DNA from: Pseudonocardia kunmingensis
GTDB lineage: Bacteria > Actinomycetota > Actinomycetes > Mycobacteriales > Pseudonocardiaceae
NCBI RefSeq assembly: GCF_006716445.1
Contig: NZ_VFPA01000002.1
Span: 1,240,001-1,304,000 of the forward strand
Direction: 5' to 3'
Length of the DNA: 64,000 nt
Part shown: positions 10,333 to 20,419 of the stretch, one piece after another
Layout: each line of letters opens with the position of its first letter
Numbering within the stretch: the first letter of the stretch is position 1
Program-made: the position numbers and the translations under genes
The notes under the pieces: generated by a model
Databases searched by the model: none
Told to the model about the DNA's origin: nothing
What the model saw: only the letters and a program-made list of their open reading frames with translations

Positions 10333-11244
10333 ATGGAGACCCGGTACCTGCGTTCCTTCCTCGCGATCGCCGAGGAGCTGCACTTCGGGCGGGCGGCGCG
10401 GCGGTTGCACCTGGCGCAGCCGTCCCTGAGCCAGCACCTGCAGCGGCTCGAGCGCGACGTCGGGGTGGCGTTGGTGCGCCGCAGCTCCCACGAGGTCCGG
10501 CTCACCCCGGCGGGAGAGCTCTTCCGCGACGAGGCCAGGAAGCTGCTCGACCACATGGACCGGGCGGTCGCCGCGGCGCACGCGGTGGCGACGGGCCGTG
10601 CCGGCACGCTCACCATCGGGTTCAACTTCCCCGCGGGCCAGGACGTGCTGCCCGCCGCGCTGGTCCACCTGGGCGCCCAGCACCCACGAGTGCAGACGCA
10701 GCTGTGGGAGCGGCGGACCGGACCCCAGCTGGAGGGCGTGCTCGGCGGCGAGCTGGACGTCGCGTTCGTCTACGGCAGCCCGACGAGCCCGCGGTTGAGC
10801 TCGAAGGAGCTGATGACCGTCCCGATCGTCGCGGTCGTCGGCGAGCACCATCCCTGGGCCGGCCGCGACGACCTGCCGATGCGGATGCTGGAGCGCCAGC
10901 CGTGCCTGTTGTTCCGGCGCGAGCAGAGCCCCGCCATGCACGACGCGATCGTCGGCGCGGCGGGGCGGGCCGGCATCAAGCTCACGATCGCGGGGGAGGT
11001 CGACGACCCGGTCGCGACGGGCGTGCTCGTGTCGGCGCGGCAGGTGATCGGGTTCAGCTCCGCGTCCCGCGCCTCGCGCGGGCCCGCGCAAGGGCTCGTC
11101 GCCGTGCCCCTCACCGCGCCGGCCCCCACCCTGGCCCTGCACGTCGTCTGGCGTGCCGAGGACCGAACGCCGCTGGTCGACGCGCTCCTCGCCGCGCTGG
11201 AGGCGGCCGGGCCCTTCAGCGTCCCGAGCCCGAGGCCTGCCTGA
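10333..11244 (+). CDS. LysR-family transcriptional regulator
   Basis: The protein of 303 residues has an N-terminal winged HTH (METRYLRSFLAIAEELHFGRAARRLHLAQPS is the typical LysR opening; HTH about residues 18-37) and a LysR substrate domain from about residue 90 (GTLTIGFNFPAGQDV). Divergent from the Ugp-like importer operon, so it probably controls that operon in response to the imported compound or its product. Convergent with the nitronate monooxygenase-like gene, with six bases between the stops. Confidence 0.92.
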   Translation: METRYLRSFLAIAEELHFGRAARRLHLAQPSLSQHLQRLERDVGVALVRRSSHEVRLTPAGELFRDEARKLLDHMDRAVAAAHAVATGRAGTLTIGFNFPAGQDVLPAALVHLGAQHPRVQTQLWERRTGPQLEGVLGGELDVAFVYGSPTSPRLSSKELMTVPIVAVVGEHHPWAGRDDLPMRMLERQPCLLFRREQSPAMHDAIVGAAGRAGIKLTIAGEVDDPVATGVLVSARQVIGFSSASRASRGPAQGLVAVPLTAPAPTLALHVVWRAEDRTPLVDALLAALEAAGPFSVPSPRPA

Positions 11245-11249
11245 CGGGG

Positions 11250-12227
11250 TCAGACCCGCGGCAGCGCTCCTTCGCGCCGGGGGAGGCGGTCGCACGCCGC
11301 GGCGTACTCGTCCACGATCCGGGCCACGATCGCGGCGGCGGGCAGGACCTCGTCGACCAGTCCTGCGGACTGCCCGGCCTCGACCTTGCCGCCGGTGACG
11401 TCGCCGTCGAGCGCGGCGTCGCGCAGGGTGGCGGCCTGGAACGCCGTGCGGCGGACCTCGATGTCGGCGGTGCCGCGTTCGAGGTCGCCCATGCGCGCGG
11501 TGAAGTCGTTGGCGATCGCCCGGATGACACCGAGCCCGTGACCGACGGTGCGGGTGCCGTCGACGCCTGCGGCGAGCACGGCCGCCTTGTAGGCGGGGTG
11601 AACGGCAGCCTCGGTGCTGGCCAGGAAGCGCGTGCCGAACTGGGCGGCGTCGGCGCCGAGCGCGAGCACGGCGGCGAGCCCGGTGCCGTCGGCGATGCCG
11701 CCGGAGGCGATCAGGGGCACGCCGGGCACCGCCCGGGCCACGGCGCGTACCAGCACCTGGGTGGTGACCATGGCCGGAGGCGGGTGGCCGCCCGCCTCCG
11801 CGCCGACGACGACGAGCCCGTCGACGCCGGCGTCGGCGGCCTTGCGGGCGTGCTCGACCCCGGCCACGACGTGCAGGCAGGTGGTGCCGACGGCGTGGAA
11901 GCGGTCGAGGTAGCGCCGGGGCCCGCCCTGGGAGGCGATCAGGACCGGCGGCGGGCGCTCCAGGAGCATGTCGATGACCTTGTCGGCGCCGGCGCGGTAC
12001 AGCGGGAGGTTCACCGCCCACGGACGCTCGGTCCCCGCGGCCATCTCGGCGAGCGTGCGGGCGAGGTCGGGCAGCCGCATCGGTCCGGCGGCGACGACCC
12101 CGAGCCCGCCTGCGCCGCTGACGGCGAGCGGGAGCGCGGAGCAGGAGGACGCCCACGACATCCCCGCCTGCACGACCGGCAGGTCGGTGCCGAGGAGATC
12201 GGTGGCGCGGGTGTGCAGGCGGGTCAT
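11250..12227 (-). CDS. Nitronate monooxygenase-like FMN protein (NPD family)
   Basis: TIM-barrel flavoprotein of 325 residues of the 2-nitropropane dioxygenase/nitronate monooxygenase family. It shows PVVQAGMSWASS near the N-terminus, VVVGAEAGGHPPP and the FMN-phosphate loop IASGGIADGTGLAAVLALGA. Family members oxidise nitronates with oxygen or act as FMN-dependent enoyl/keto reductases. In acyl-CoA operons they are common but poorly defined. ATG 12227 overlaps the stop of the upstream acyl-CoA ligase gene (ATGA), so it is the last gene of this operon. Confidence 0.82.
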   Translation of the reverse strand: MTRLHTRATDLLGTDLPVVQAGMSWASSCSALPLAVSGAGGLGVVAAGPMRLPDLARTLAEMAAGTERPWAVNLPLYRAGADKVIDMLLERPPPVLIASQGGPRRYLDRFHAVGTTCLHVVAGVEHARKAADAGVDGLVVVGAEAGGHPPPAMVTTQVLVRAVARAVPGVPLIASGGIADGTGLAAVLALGADAAQFGTRFLASTEAAVHPAYKAAVLAAGVDGTRTVGHGLGVIRAIANDFTARMGDLERGTADIEVRRTAFQAATLRDAALDGDVTGGKVEAGQSAGLVDEVLPAAAIVARIVDEYAAACDRLPRREGALPRV

Positions 12228-13824
12228 GCGCGCACCTGGTCGAGCAGGCCACGGGCGTGGGCGGCGAGCCGCGACTTCTGGATCTTCGAGCTGGCGGTCA
12301 TTCCGATGTCCTCGAAGCCGTCCACGATGCGCAGGTGTCGGGGGACCTTGAACCCGGCCATGTGCTCCCGGGCCCAGCCGAGGATCTCCTCCACGCCGGC
12401 CGCTCCGGGCGCCGTCAGCACGACGAAGGCGAACGGCACCTCGACGAGGCGGTCGTCGGGCACCCCGACGACGGCGGCCTGCCGGACGGCGGGGTGGCGG
12501 TGCAGGGTGTCCTCGACCTCCGCGGGCGCGACGTTCTCCCCGCCGACACGGATGATGTCCTTCGTCCGCCCGACGAAGTGCAGCCGGCCCGACCCGTCGA
12601 GCACCCCGACGTCGCCGGTGGCGAGCCAGCCGTCGGGATCGATCGTCTCGGCGGTCCGGGCCGGGTCGTCGAGGTAGCCCTGCATGACGTTCCAGCCGCG
12701 GACGAGGATCGACCCGGGTTCGCCGGGCGCGCAGTCGCGGCCGCCGTCGACCGCCCGGATGCGGACCTCGACACCGGGTTCCACGGCCATGGCCCCCGAC
12801 GCCCGCACCTCTTCGGGCTCCCACCACGCCGACTGCGCGACGTTCGGCGACGCCTCGGACAGCCCGTACCCGGCCACGCACTCGCGGGCGCCGAGCTCGT
12901 CGATCACCCGCCGGATCACGGTGGGGGAGGCTGCGACCCAGGCGCCGCGCAGCTGCAGCCGGTGCCGGTCGCGGTCGGGGTGGTTGAGCAGCAGCAGCGC
13001 GATGGTGTCGTTGCCGGAGAAGTGCGTGCAGCGCTCGGCCTCGAGCAGCCGCAGCGCCTCGGCGGGCTCGAAGCGCGCCATGGTGACCAGCGTGGTGGCG
13101 TGCTGGAGCGCCGACAGCACGGACAGCGTGCTCCCGGCGACGTGGAAGAACGGGCGGGCGGAGTGGAAGCGGTCGCCGGGCCGCAGCCCCATCCGCGCGC
13201 CGTAGAAGAAGGCGTCGGCGCACATGCTGCGGTGGGTGAGCAGCACGCCCTTCGGGCGGGAGGTCGTGCCGGAGGTGTACTGCACCAGCAGGACGTCGTC
13301 GGGTGTCGCGGACGGGCCCGGGTCACCTGCGCCGCCGGCGAGGAAGTCCGCCCACGGGGTCGCCCAGCCCGGGGCGTCGCCGAGCACCACGGTCTCCCGC
13401 AGTTCGGGCAGCGAGGCGCACCGGCCGTCGGCGCTGATCCCCATGTCGCGCAACAGCGCGGCGAGGTCGACGCGGAGCACCCGGTCGGCGGTGAACAGGG
13501 TGGAGACCGCGGCATGGGCGAGGGTGTAGTGGATCTCGTCGCCGGTGAACCGGGTGTTCACCGGAACCGTGACCGCCCCGACCGAGCCGAGGGCGACGAA
13601 CAGGGCCACCCAGCGCGGGCCGTTGCCGACGCAGAGCCCGACCCGGTCGCCGCGGCCGATCCCGCGGGCGACGAGCGCGGCGCGGATCCGGGAGACCTCG
13701 GCGGCGAGCGCGCCGTAGGTGATCCGCTCCTCCGCGGTGACGACGGCCTCGACGTCGGGAGCGAGCAGCGCGGCGCGGTCGAGCGCCTCGTGGGCGGTCA
13801 GCGGGCAGGCGGTGCGCAGGTCGA

Positions 13825-13828
<4 letters not shown>
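12224..13828 (-). CDS. Acyl-CoA synthetase (AMP-forming)
   Basis: Activates a carboxylic acid to its CoA thioester with ATP, in the cytoplasm. In the 534-residue protein the AMP P-loop YTSGTTSRPKGVLLTH lies at residues 184-199. GYGLSEASPN, TGDVGVLDGSGRLHFVGRTKD and the C-terminal lysine motif (ASSKIQKSRL) follow. GTG 13828 sits behind GAGGAGG and overlaps the stop of the enoyl-CoA hydratase gene (GTGA). It most resembles medium/long-chain or cyclohexanecarboxylate-type ligases; the substrate is not known. It probably feeds the operon's own crotonases. Confidence 0.9.
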
Positions 13829-14600
<772 letters not shown>

Positions 14601-14604
<4 letters not shown>

Positions 14605-15794
14605 CGGCCGACCACCCCGGCGGCGCGCAGGTCGTCGATCTCGGCCGGGCTCAGACCGGCTTCGGCGAGCACCGTGTCGGTGTCGGCACCGAGCAGCGGC
14701 GGCGCGACCGTGGGCGGAGGTTCCCCCGCGGTGTCGCGCAGCGGCGTGCGCAGCGCGGGGAAGGCGCCCTCGGTGGGGTGGTCGAACCCGCCGACGACGC
14801 CGCGCGCGGCGGTGTGCGGGTCGGCCAGCGCCTCCCGCACCGAGCGGACCTCACCCACCGGCACTTCGGCGGTGCGCAGCTCCTTCACGAGCGGGTCCCG
14901 GTCGCGTCCGGCGATCGCGGTGCGAAGGGCGTCCATGACCCGCTCCCGGTGGGCGACCCGCCCCGCGTTGCGGCGCAGCTCCTCGTCGGCGGCGAGGTCG
15001 TCGAGCCCGAGCACCGCGCACAGCGGCATCCAGTGCTGGTCGCTGCCGCTGATGTGCAGCCAGCCGCCGTCGGCGGCCTCGAAAGCGGCGCTCGGCACCC
15101 GGCCGGGGTGCTCGGTGCCGGTGCGGGTCGGGTCCTCGTCGAGGGCGAACAGGCGCGCGGCGTTCAGGGCGTGCAGGCTCAGCTGCACGTCCATCATCGC
15201 GACGTCGAGGTGGCGGCCGCGACCGGTGGCAGCGCGACCGGCGAGGCCGGTCAGCGCGGCGATCACCACCCAGAGCCCGGAGGTCAGGTCGGCGACCGGG
15301 ACCCCCGACTTCACCGGTGGCCCGTCCGCCTCGCCGGTCATCTCCATGACACCCGACAGCGCCTGGAACACGGTGTCGTAACCCTTGCGCGCGCGGTCCG
15401 GGCCGGTCTGGCCGAACCCCGTGGCCGACACGTAGACCAGGCCCGGGTTGTCCGCGCTCAGGTCGGCGTAGCCGAGGCCGAGGCGGTTCATGGCCCCGGG
15501 CAGGAAGTTCTCCACCACGACGTCGGCCGTGCGGGCGAGCCTGCGGGCGACGTCGCGCCCGCGTGGGTCCTTCAGGTCCAGGGCGACCGAGCGCTTGCCG
15601 CGGTTGACGGCGAAGAAGTAGGCGCTCTCGCCGTGCGGCAGGTGCGGTTCGAAGCCGCGGGTCTCGTCGCCGGTGCCGGGCCGCTCGACCTTGACCACGG
15701 TGGCGCCCAGCTCACCGAGGATCTGGGTGGCCAGGGGCCCGGCGAGGACGCGCGAGAAGTCCAGGACCGTGATCCCGTGCAGCGGCGGGGTCAT
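14601..15794 (-). CDS. CaiB/BaiF family (class III) CoA-transferase
   Basis: Moves CoA between carboxylic acids through a mixed anhydride and an aspartyl-CoA intermediate. The 397-residue protein begins PLHGITVLDFSRVLAGP, the standard family opening. The catalytic Asp is Asp140 in RKGYDTVFQALSG. The C-terminal ADTDTVLAEAGLS motif is typical. ATG 15794 overlaps the stop of the next crotonase gene. With a ligase also in the operon, the transferase probably works on a pathway intermediate such as a dicarboxylic acid. Confidence 0.9.
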
Positions 15795-16558
15795 CTGCGG
15801 AACCCCCGCATCAGCGCGTTGACGTCCTGCCCGGCGCGCATCGCGGCGTCGGTGGGCAGGTCGGCGACGCGGTAGAACAGGTCCTTCGCCGCCCCGATCG
15901 CCCGGGGCGCGACCGCGGCCCACGTCTCGGCGATGCCCATCGCGGTGGGCAGGACGTCCTCCGGCTCGACGACCCGGTTCACCAGCCCGTGGGCGCACGC
16001 CTCGGCCGCGGTGAGCAACCGGCCGGTGCTGATCAGCTCGAACGCCAGCTTGCGGCCGAGGTGGCGGACCAGGCCGGTCATGACCAGCGCGGGCACGATC
16101 GAGTGCTTCAGCTCGGGGTAGCCGAGCTTCAGGTCCGTCCCGGCGACGGCCATGTCGGCGCCGATCGCCAGCCCGGCGCCGCCGCCGACCGCCGCCCCGC
16201 GAACTGCGGAGACGACGGGCACCGACAGCTGCTGCATCTGCGTCTGCACCCGCGCCGTGAGCGCCGCCCGCTCCAGCACCGCGTCCGGGTCGTCCGGGGT
16301 GAGGTGCGCGAACTCGGACAGGTCGGCGCCCGCGCAGAACCCCCGGCCGTTGCCGGTGAGCACCACGGCCCGCACGGCCGGGTCGCGATCCGCCGCGTCG
16401 AGGGCGTCACGCAGGGCGCGGGTCAGCGCGGTGTCGAGCGCGTTGCGCTTGGCGGGGCGGTTGAGCGTGAGCACGCGGACGGCGCCGTGCTCGACCGCGC
16501 GGTCCTCCACCAGGAGGACCGCGTTCGGTGCGACGGCGGCTTCGGACGCGGGTGGCAC
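15791..16558 (-). CDS. Crotonase-family protein, atypical active site
   Basis: Crotonase fold, 255 residues, with GRGFCAGADLSEFAH and VRGAAVGGGAGLAIGADMAV. The first catalytic Glu of hydratases (usually in GGGCEL) is replaced: the loop reads GGGAGL. The second Glu is kept (LGYPELKHSI). Such enzymes are often isomerases, hydrolases or decarboxylases rather than hydratases. GTG 16558 follows GAGGAG. The stop overlaps the CoA-transferase start (ATGA). The HMG-CoA-lyase-like gene ends 17 bases upstream. Confidence 0.85.
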   Translation of the reverse strand: MPPASEAAVAPNAVLLVEDRAVEHGAVRVLTLNRPAKRNALDTALTRALRDALDAADRDPAVRAVVLTGNGRGFCAGADLSEFAHLTPDDPDAVLERAALTARVQTQMQQLSVPVVSAVRGAAVGGGAGLAIGADMAVAGTDLKLGYPELKHSIVPALVMTGLVRHLGRKLAFELISTGRLLTAAEACAHGLVNRVVEPEDVLPTAMGIAETWAAVAPRAIGAAKDLFYRVADLPTDAAMRAGQDVNALMRGFRR

Positions 16559-16575
16559 GGGAGCTCCTCGGGTTC

Positions 16576-17511
16576 TCAGGCCGGCACCGACGCGCGGGCG
16601 AACCCGGCGCGGGCGACCATGCTGTACAGCGGGCGGCCCAGGGCCTGCTCGCAGGCGGCCGACGCCCCCGCGAGGGCGTCCAGGTCGATACCCGTCCCGA
16701 CGCCCATCGCGTCGAACAGGCTGACCAGGTCCTCGGTGCAGACGTTGCCGGTCAGCCCGGCGCCGTAGCTGATGGTCGAGGGATGCCCACCGACGCCGCC
16801 GAGCGCGCTGTCGAAGTGCCGGCAGCCGGCGTCGAGGGCGGCGACGGCGTTGGCGATCCCGGTGCCGCGCGTGTTGTGGAAGTGCGCGATCACCGGCAGA
16901 CCCGGTTGCTCGCGCTCCAGCCGGTGGAACAGCGCGGCGACCGCGCCCGGGGTGGCCACGCCGGTCGTGTCGCCGAGCGTCACCGCGTCGGCGCCCAGCT
17001 CGACGAAGCGCGCGACGTCCGCGGCGACGCGGCCCGGGTCGATCGCGCCCTCGAAGGGGCAGCCGAACGCCACGGACACCACGCCGATCAGGCGGAAGCG
17101 GTGGTCGGCGAGTCGCGCCATCTCCGTGACCCGCTCCCACTGCCCGGCGCGGGTCGTGCGCAGGTTGCGCGCGGTGTGGCTCTCGCTGGCCGACACCAGC
17201 AGGCTCAGCTCGTCGGCGCCGTGCCCGGCGTCGAGATCGGCAAGGGCGCGGGTGACGGCGCGGGGATTGGGGCAGGTGGCCTTGAGCGCCACCCCGGTCC
17301 GGCGGGTGGTGCCGGCCAGCACCTCGCTGGCGTCGGCGAACGCCGGGACCCGGCCCGGGTGGCTGTAGCTGGTGGCCTCGATGCGGGTGAACCCCGCGGC
17401 GGCGAACCGTTCCAGCAGTGAGATCTTGGTCCGGGTCGGCACCGGGACCGTCTCGTGCTGCAGCCCGTCCCGGGCGAAGCACTCGCAGATGGTGACCTCG
17501 TCGCGACCCAC
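16576..17511 (-). CDS. HMG-CoA lyase-like aldolase (HMGL family)
   Basis: Pyruvate-carboxyltransferase/HMGL TIM barrel, 311 residues. The opening VTICECFARDGLQHE corresponds to EVGPRDGLQNE of HMG-CoA lyases, with the metal-binding Asp kept. HFHNTRGTG supplies the His-x-His metal ligands. The mobile catalytic loop that should read GGCP is GGVGGHP here, so the signature cysteine is missing and true HMG-CoA lyase activity is doubtful; a related aldolase or synthase is possible. GTG 17511 follows GAGGAGG. First gene of the acyl-CoA operon, behind a MarR-type palindrome and a TTGACT-N17-TAGGCA promoter. Confidence 0.8.
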   Translation of the reverse strand: MGRDEVTICECFARDGLQHETVPVPTRTKISLLERFAAAGFTRIEATSYSHPGRVPAFADASEVLAGTTRRTGVALKATCPNPRAVTRALADLDAGHGADELSLLVSASESHTARNLRTTRAGQWERVTEMARLADHRFRLIGVVSVAFGCPFEGAIDPGRVAADVARFVELGADAVTLGDTTGVATPGAVAALFHRLEREQPGLPVIAHFHNTRGTGIANAVAALDAGCRHFDSALGGVGGHPSTISYGAGLTGNVCTEDLVSLFDAMGVGTGIDLDALAGASAACEQALGRPLYSMVARAGFARASVPA

Positions 17512-17549
17512 CGGCCCACCTCCTCGTCGACTCCATGCCTACGCGGAGG

Positions 17550-17566
17550 TGTTGATGAAGTCAACA
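17550..17566. promoter_or_regulatory. Putative MarR operator 1 (acyl-CoA operon promoter)
   Basis: Perfect inverted repeat TGTTGA-N5-TCAACA. On the minus strand it covers TTGACT, which with a 17-base spacer precedes TAGGCA, a good promoter for the HMGL-first operon starting at 17511. The same palindrome with a different spacer recurs at 18082-18098. Confidence 0.7.
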
Positions 17567-17567
17567 G

Positions 17568-18053
17568 CTACGTGAGATCGGACTCTTCTCGTTCCCGCCG
17601 CTCGACCTCCAGGGCGAGTTCGGCGAGGCGGTCGAGGGCCTTCAGCAGCACTGCGGCCTCGTCGTCGCTGAGGGCGCCGAGGAACGTGCGGTCGCGCTCG
17701 TTCGCTGCGGCGATCAGCCCGCGGTACACGGCCGTGCCGCGCTCGGTGAGGGCGAGTTGGGATGTGCGCCCCGAGCCCGCCGTGCGGCTCACCAGCTCCC
17801 GCTCGGTGAGTCGGGCGACGACCCGGCTCATCTGCGCTTTGTCGAGCCCGGCGCGCCGGGCGAGGCGGTTGAGGGTGAGGGTGGGGTCGGCGGCGATCAG
17901 GGCGATCGCGCGCCACTCGCCGAGGCTCACGTCGAACTCGCGGCGGTAGCGCAGTGCTGCGCTTCGGGAGAGCGCCGAGGAGGTCCGCGACAGGCGGTAG
18001 GACAGCAGCTCCGAGATCGGCACGAGGTCCTTGCCGTCCACGCGTTCCGCCAT
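17568..18053 (-). CDS. MarR-family transcriptional regulator
   Basis: Winged-HTH repressor of 161 residues. The DNA-binding core includes WRAIALIAADPTLTLNRLARRAGLDKAQMSRVVARL followed by the wing (SRTAGSGRTSQLALTERG), and long N- and C-terminal helices form the dimer interface. It lies between the acyl-CoA operon and an MFS carrier gene. Near-identical 17-bp palindromes flank it on both sides, so it most likely represses both, released by the acid substrate or its CoA ester. Confidence 0.92.
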   Translation of the reverse strand: MAERVDGKDLVPISELLSYRLSRTSSALSRSAALRYRREFDVSLGEWRAIALIAADPTLTLNRLARRAGLDKAQMSRVVARLTERELVSRTAGSGRTSQLALTERGTAVYRGLIAAANERDRTFLGALSDDEAAVLLKALDRLAELALEVERREREESDLT

Positions 18054-18081
18054 GTCGGCATCGTAGCGGAATCGGATCTGG

Positions 18082-18098
18082 TGTTGACAGAATCAACA
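18082..18098. promoter_or_regulatory. Putative MarR operator 2 (MFS/marR divergent promoter)
   Basis: Perfect inverted repeat TGTTGA-N5-TCAACA between marR and the MFS gene. It contains TTGACA, an ideal -35 box for the plus-strand gene. Both arms are identical to the site at 17550-17566; only the five-base spacer differs (CAGAA against TGAAG). Confidence 0.72.
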
Positions 18099-18168
18099 GC
18101 GCATGCTGACACTCTCGCTGCCGCCGCGATCCGCGACGCCGCCACCCCTGACGAAGGAGTCGACCGCC

Positions 18169-19521
18169 GTGGCCGAGCACCCACCCAGCACGCGCAGCGA
18201 GGACCGCGCGGGGGAGAGTCCCGCCGTCGACCGCAGCGCCACGTACCGGGCCATCGCCCTGCGGGTCATGCCGCTGCTCGTGATCTGCTACGTGGTCAGC
18301 TTCATCGACCGCACGAACATCGGCATCGCCCAGCAGGGCCTGCAGCGCGACCTCGGCTTCGGTCCCGCCGTCTACGGCCTGGGCGTCACGGTCTTCTTCG
18401 TGGGCTTCATTCTCTTCGAGGTGCCGAGCAATGCGCTCATGGCCCGGATCGGCGCGCGCAAGACCCTGGTGCGCATCATGGCGTCCTGGGGCGTGGTGAC
18501 GATCGCGACGATGTTCGTCCAGGACGAGTTCACCTTCTACCTCGCCCGGTTCCTGCTCGGCGTCACCGAGGCGGGCTTCTTCCCGGGCGCGCTGTTCTAC
18601 CTCTCCCGCTGGTTCCCGTCCGCGCGCCGCACGCGGATGACGGCCGTGTTCTTCATCGGCGTGCCGATCTCCGGCGTCATCGGGTCGCTGGTCTCCGGCG
18701 GGATCATGCACGCCTTCGGCGGGGTCGCGGGCCTCGCCGACTGGCAGTGGCTGTTCCTCATCGAGGGGATCCCGCCGATCCTGCTCGCCCTCGTCGTGCT
18801 GTTCTGGCTCGTCGACGACCCGGAGCAGGCGCGCTGGCTCACCCCGGCCCAGAAGGCGGCCGTGCGCGCCGACCTTGACGCCGACCAGCAGTGCAAGGGC
18901 GACGAGGCGGCAGGAGCCGGGCATCCGGGCCTGCTCACCGCGCTGCGCGACGCCAAGGTCTGGATCCTCGGGCTGTGCGCCTGCGGCGCCTACACCCTCG
19001 CCAACGCCGTCTCGTTCTGGACGCCGCGGATCATCGCCGACGCCGGCGTCGGGAACGTGCTGAACCTCGGCCTGTTCTCCGCCCTGCCCCCGCTCGTCGG
19101 GATGGCGGTCATGCTGGTCGTCGGCCGCCACTCCGACCGCACCCTGGAGCGGCGCTGGCACGCCGCGGGCAGCTGGCTCGTCGCCGTCGTGGCGATGCTC
19201 GCCATCTCCTTCTCCCACGGCAACGTGGCGGTGGTCGTCGTGCTGCTGGCAGTCCTCGCCGCCGCGCACTACTCCGGTCTGACCGTCTTCTACTCGATCC
19301 CCTCGATCTACCTCTCCGACCGCGCCGCCGCGACCGGCATCGCCGTGGTCACCTCGATGGGTTCGTTCGCCGCGGCCGCGTCGCCCTCGCTGCTGGGCTT
19401 CATCCAGGCCGCCACCGGCAGCCTCGCGCTCGGCCTGCAGATCAGCGCCGGCATCGTGCTGCTCGCCGTCGCCGTCCTGCTGATCGGGGTCAGGGCGAGC
19501 GACCTGCGGGAGACGCGCTGA
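18169..19521 (+). CDS. MFS transporter, anion:cation symporter (ACS) family
   Basis: Twelve-helix carrier of 450 residues. The opening YRAIALRVMPLLVICYVVSFIDRTNIGIA is the standard ACS/phthalate-permease start. Motifs FEVPSNALMARIGARK and GVTEAGFFPGALFYLSRWFP follow. GTG 18169 follows GAAGGAG; an upstream ATG at 18103 has no ribosome site. Next to the MarR-controlled acyl-CoA operon, it probably imports the organic acid that the operon degrades. Confidence 0.9.
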   Translation: MAEHPPSTRSEDRAGESPAVDRSATYRAIALRVMPLLVICYVVSFIDRTNIGIAQQGLQRDLGFGPAVYGLGVTVFFVGFILFEVPSNALMARIGARKTLVRIMASWGVVTIATMFVQDEFTFYLARFLLGVTEAGFFPGALFYLSRWFPSARRTRMTAVFFIGVPISGVIGSLVSGGIMHAFGGVAGLADWQWLFLIEGIPPILLALVVLFWLVDDPEQARWLTPAQKAAVRADLDADQQCKGDEAAGAGHPGLLTALRDAKVWILGLCACGAYTLANAVSFWTPRIIADAGVGNVLNLGLFSALPPLVGMAVMLVVGRHSDRTLERRWHAAGSWLVAVVAMLAISFSHGNVAVVVVLLAVLAAAHYSGLTVFYSIPSIYLSDRAAATGIAVVTSMGSFAAAASPSLLGFIQAATGSLALGLQISAGIVLLAVAVLLIGVRASDLRETR

Positions 19522-19877
19522 GCAGCGCCGGACGCTCGGCGGGTGCCTCCGTTCGGGTCGGATCCGGGGGGAAGAGGTGTCGGCCGGGCGGGACGGGGGT
19601 AGGAAGGCGTCGGGAGCGCAGGCAGGCCAAGGCCGGACCGGAGGAGAAGATCCGTCCTCCCCGCGGTGCTCCCGGCGCGGGTACCGGAGCACCCACGCGG
19701 AGCACGCCGCGAGGAGGCTCGACGCCGTGGGTCTGCGCCGTCGGACGGTCGTCGTCCGCCGTCGCCGAGACCGACACGCACGGCGCACCGTGCACGCCTG
19801 GTAACCCGGCAGCCGCGTCCACGGGCGCCGCCCGAGCGATCGGGCGGCGTCTCCTGCTCCGGTGTCGACGGCGACGG
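19522..19877. other. Gene-free spacer between MFS and HxlR genes
   Basis: These 356 bases separate two convergent genes. I see no supported coding region. The only structure is a strong hairpin at 19826-19849. Confidence 0.6.
19826..19849. terminator. Hairpin, likely bidirectional terminator
   Basis: Perfect 10-base arms CGCCGCCCGA and TCGGGCGGCG with a GCGA loop, between the ends of the MFS gene and the HxlR gene. No U-tract follows, as is common in actinobacteria. Confidence 0.6.
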
Positions 19878-20402
19878 TCAGGAGCTGCCGGACCCCGGTG
19901 CCCTGCCGCGCGCGGCCAGCAGCGGGGCCAGCACCCGGGTCCCGTGCCCCCGCCGGCCGCCCGGTCCGGGACGCGGCTCGGTGTTGGCGACCGTCAGCGG
20001 TTGGTGGCACCGGGCGCAGACCGTCACCGGGGTGGTGTCGCGGTCGCAGTCGTGGTGGTGCACCAGTGCGGGCGGGCCCGCCTCGTCGGAGTACCAGCGG
20101 TCGCCCCAGCTCATGAGGGCGAGCAGCACCGGGTAGAGCTCCGCGCCCTTGTCGGTGGCGCGGTAGTGCTCGCGCGGGGGCCGGTCCTGGTAGCGCTCGC
20201 GGGTGAGCACCCCCTCGGCGACGAGCCGGGCGAGCCGGGCGGCGAGCACCTTGCGGGAGATGCCGAGGTCCTCGGCGATGTCGTCGAAGCGGGTGACGCC
20301 CAGCAGGACGTCGCGCATGATCAGCGCGGTCCAGGCGTCGGCGAAGAGGTCGGTCGCGCGGGCGATCGAGCACGCGACGCCGGCGAGCGGGGTCCTGGTC
20401 AC
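19878..20402 (-). CDS. HxlR-family transcriptional regulator
   Basis: The 174-residue protein has the HxlR winged HTH: CSIARATDLFADAWTALIMRDVLLGVTRFDDI, then ISRKVLAARLARLVAEGVL and a wing RPPREHYRATDKG. Cys in the CSIARA segment is the redox/ligand position of this family. Beyond the HTH is an extra ~60-residue tail with a CARC zinc-ribbon-like pair. GTG 20402 is chosen because longer frames run through the divergent promoter. Two GTTCCC-N3-GGGAAC palindromes lie between it and the divergent methyltransferase gene. Confidence 0.9.
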   Translation of the reverse strand: MTRTPLAGVACSIARATDLFADAWTALIMRDVLLGVTRFDDIAEDLGISRKVLAARLARLVAEGVLTRERYQDRPPREHYRATDKGAELYPVLLALMSWGDRWYSDEAGPPALVHHHDCDRDTTPVTVCARCHQPLTVANTEPRPGPGGRRGHGTRVLAPLLAARGRAPGSGSS

Positions 20403-20419
20403 GGGCCCGAGCCTAGTCG

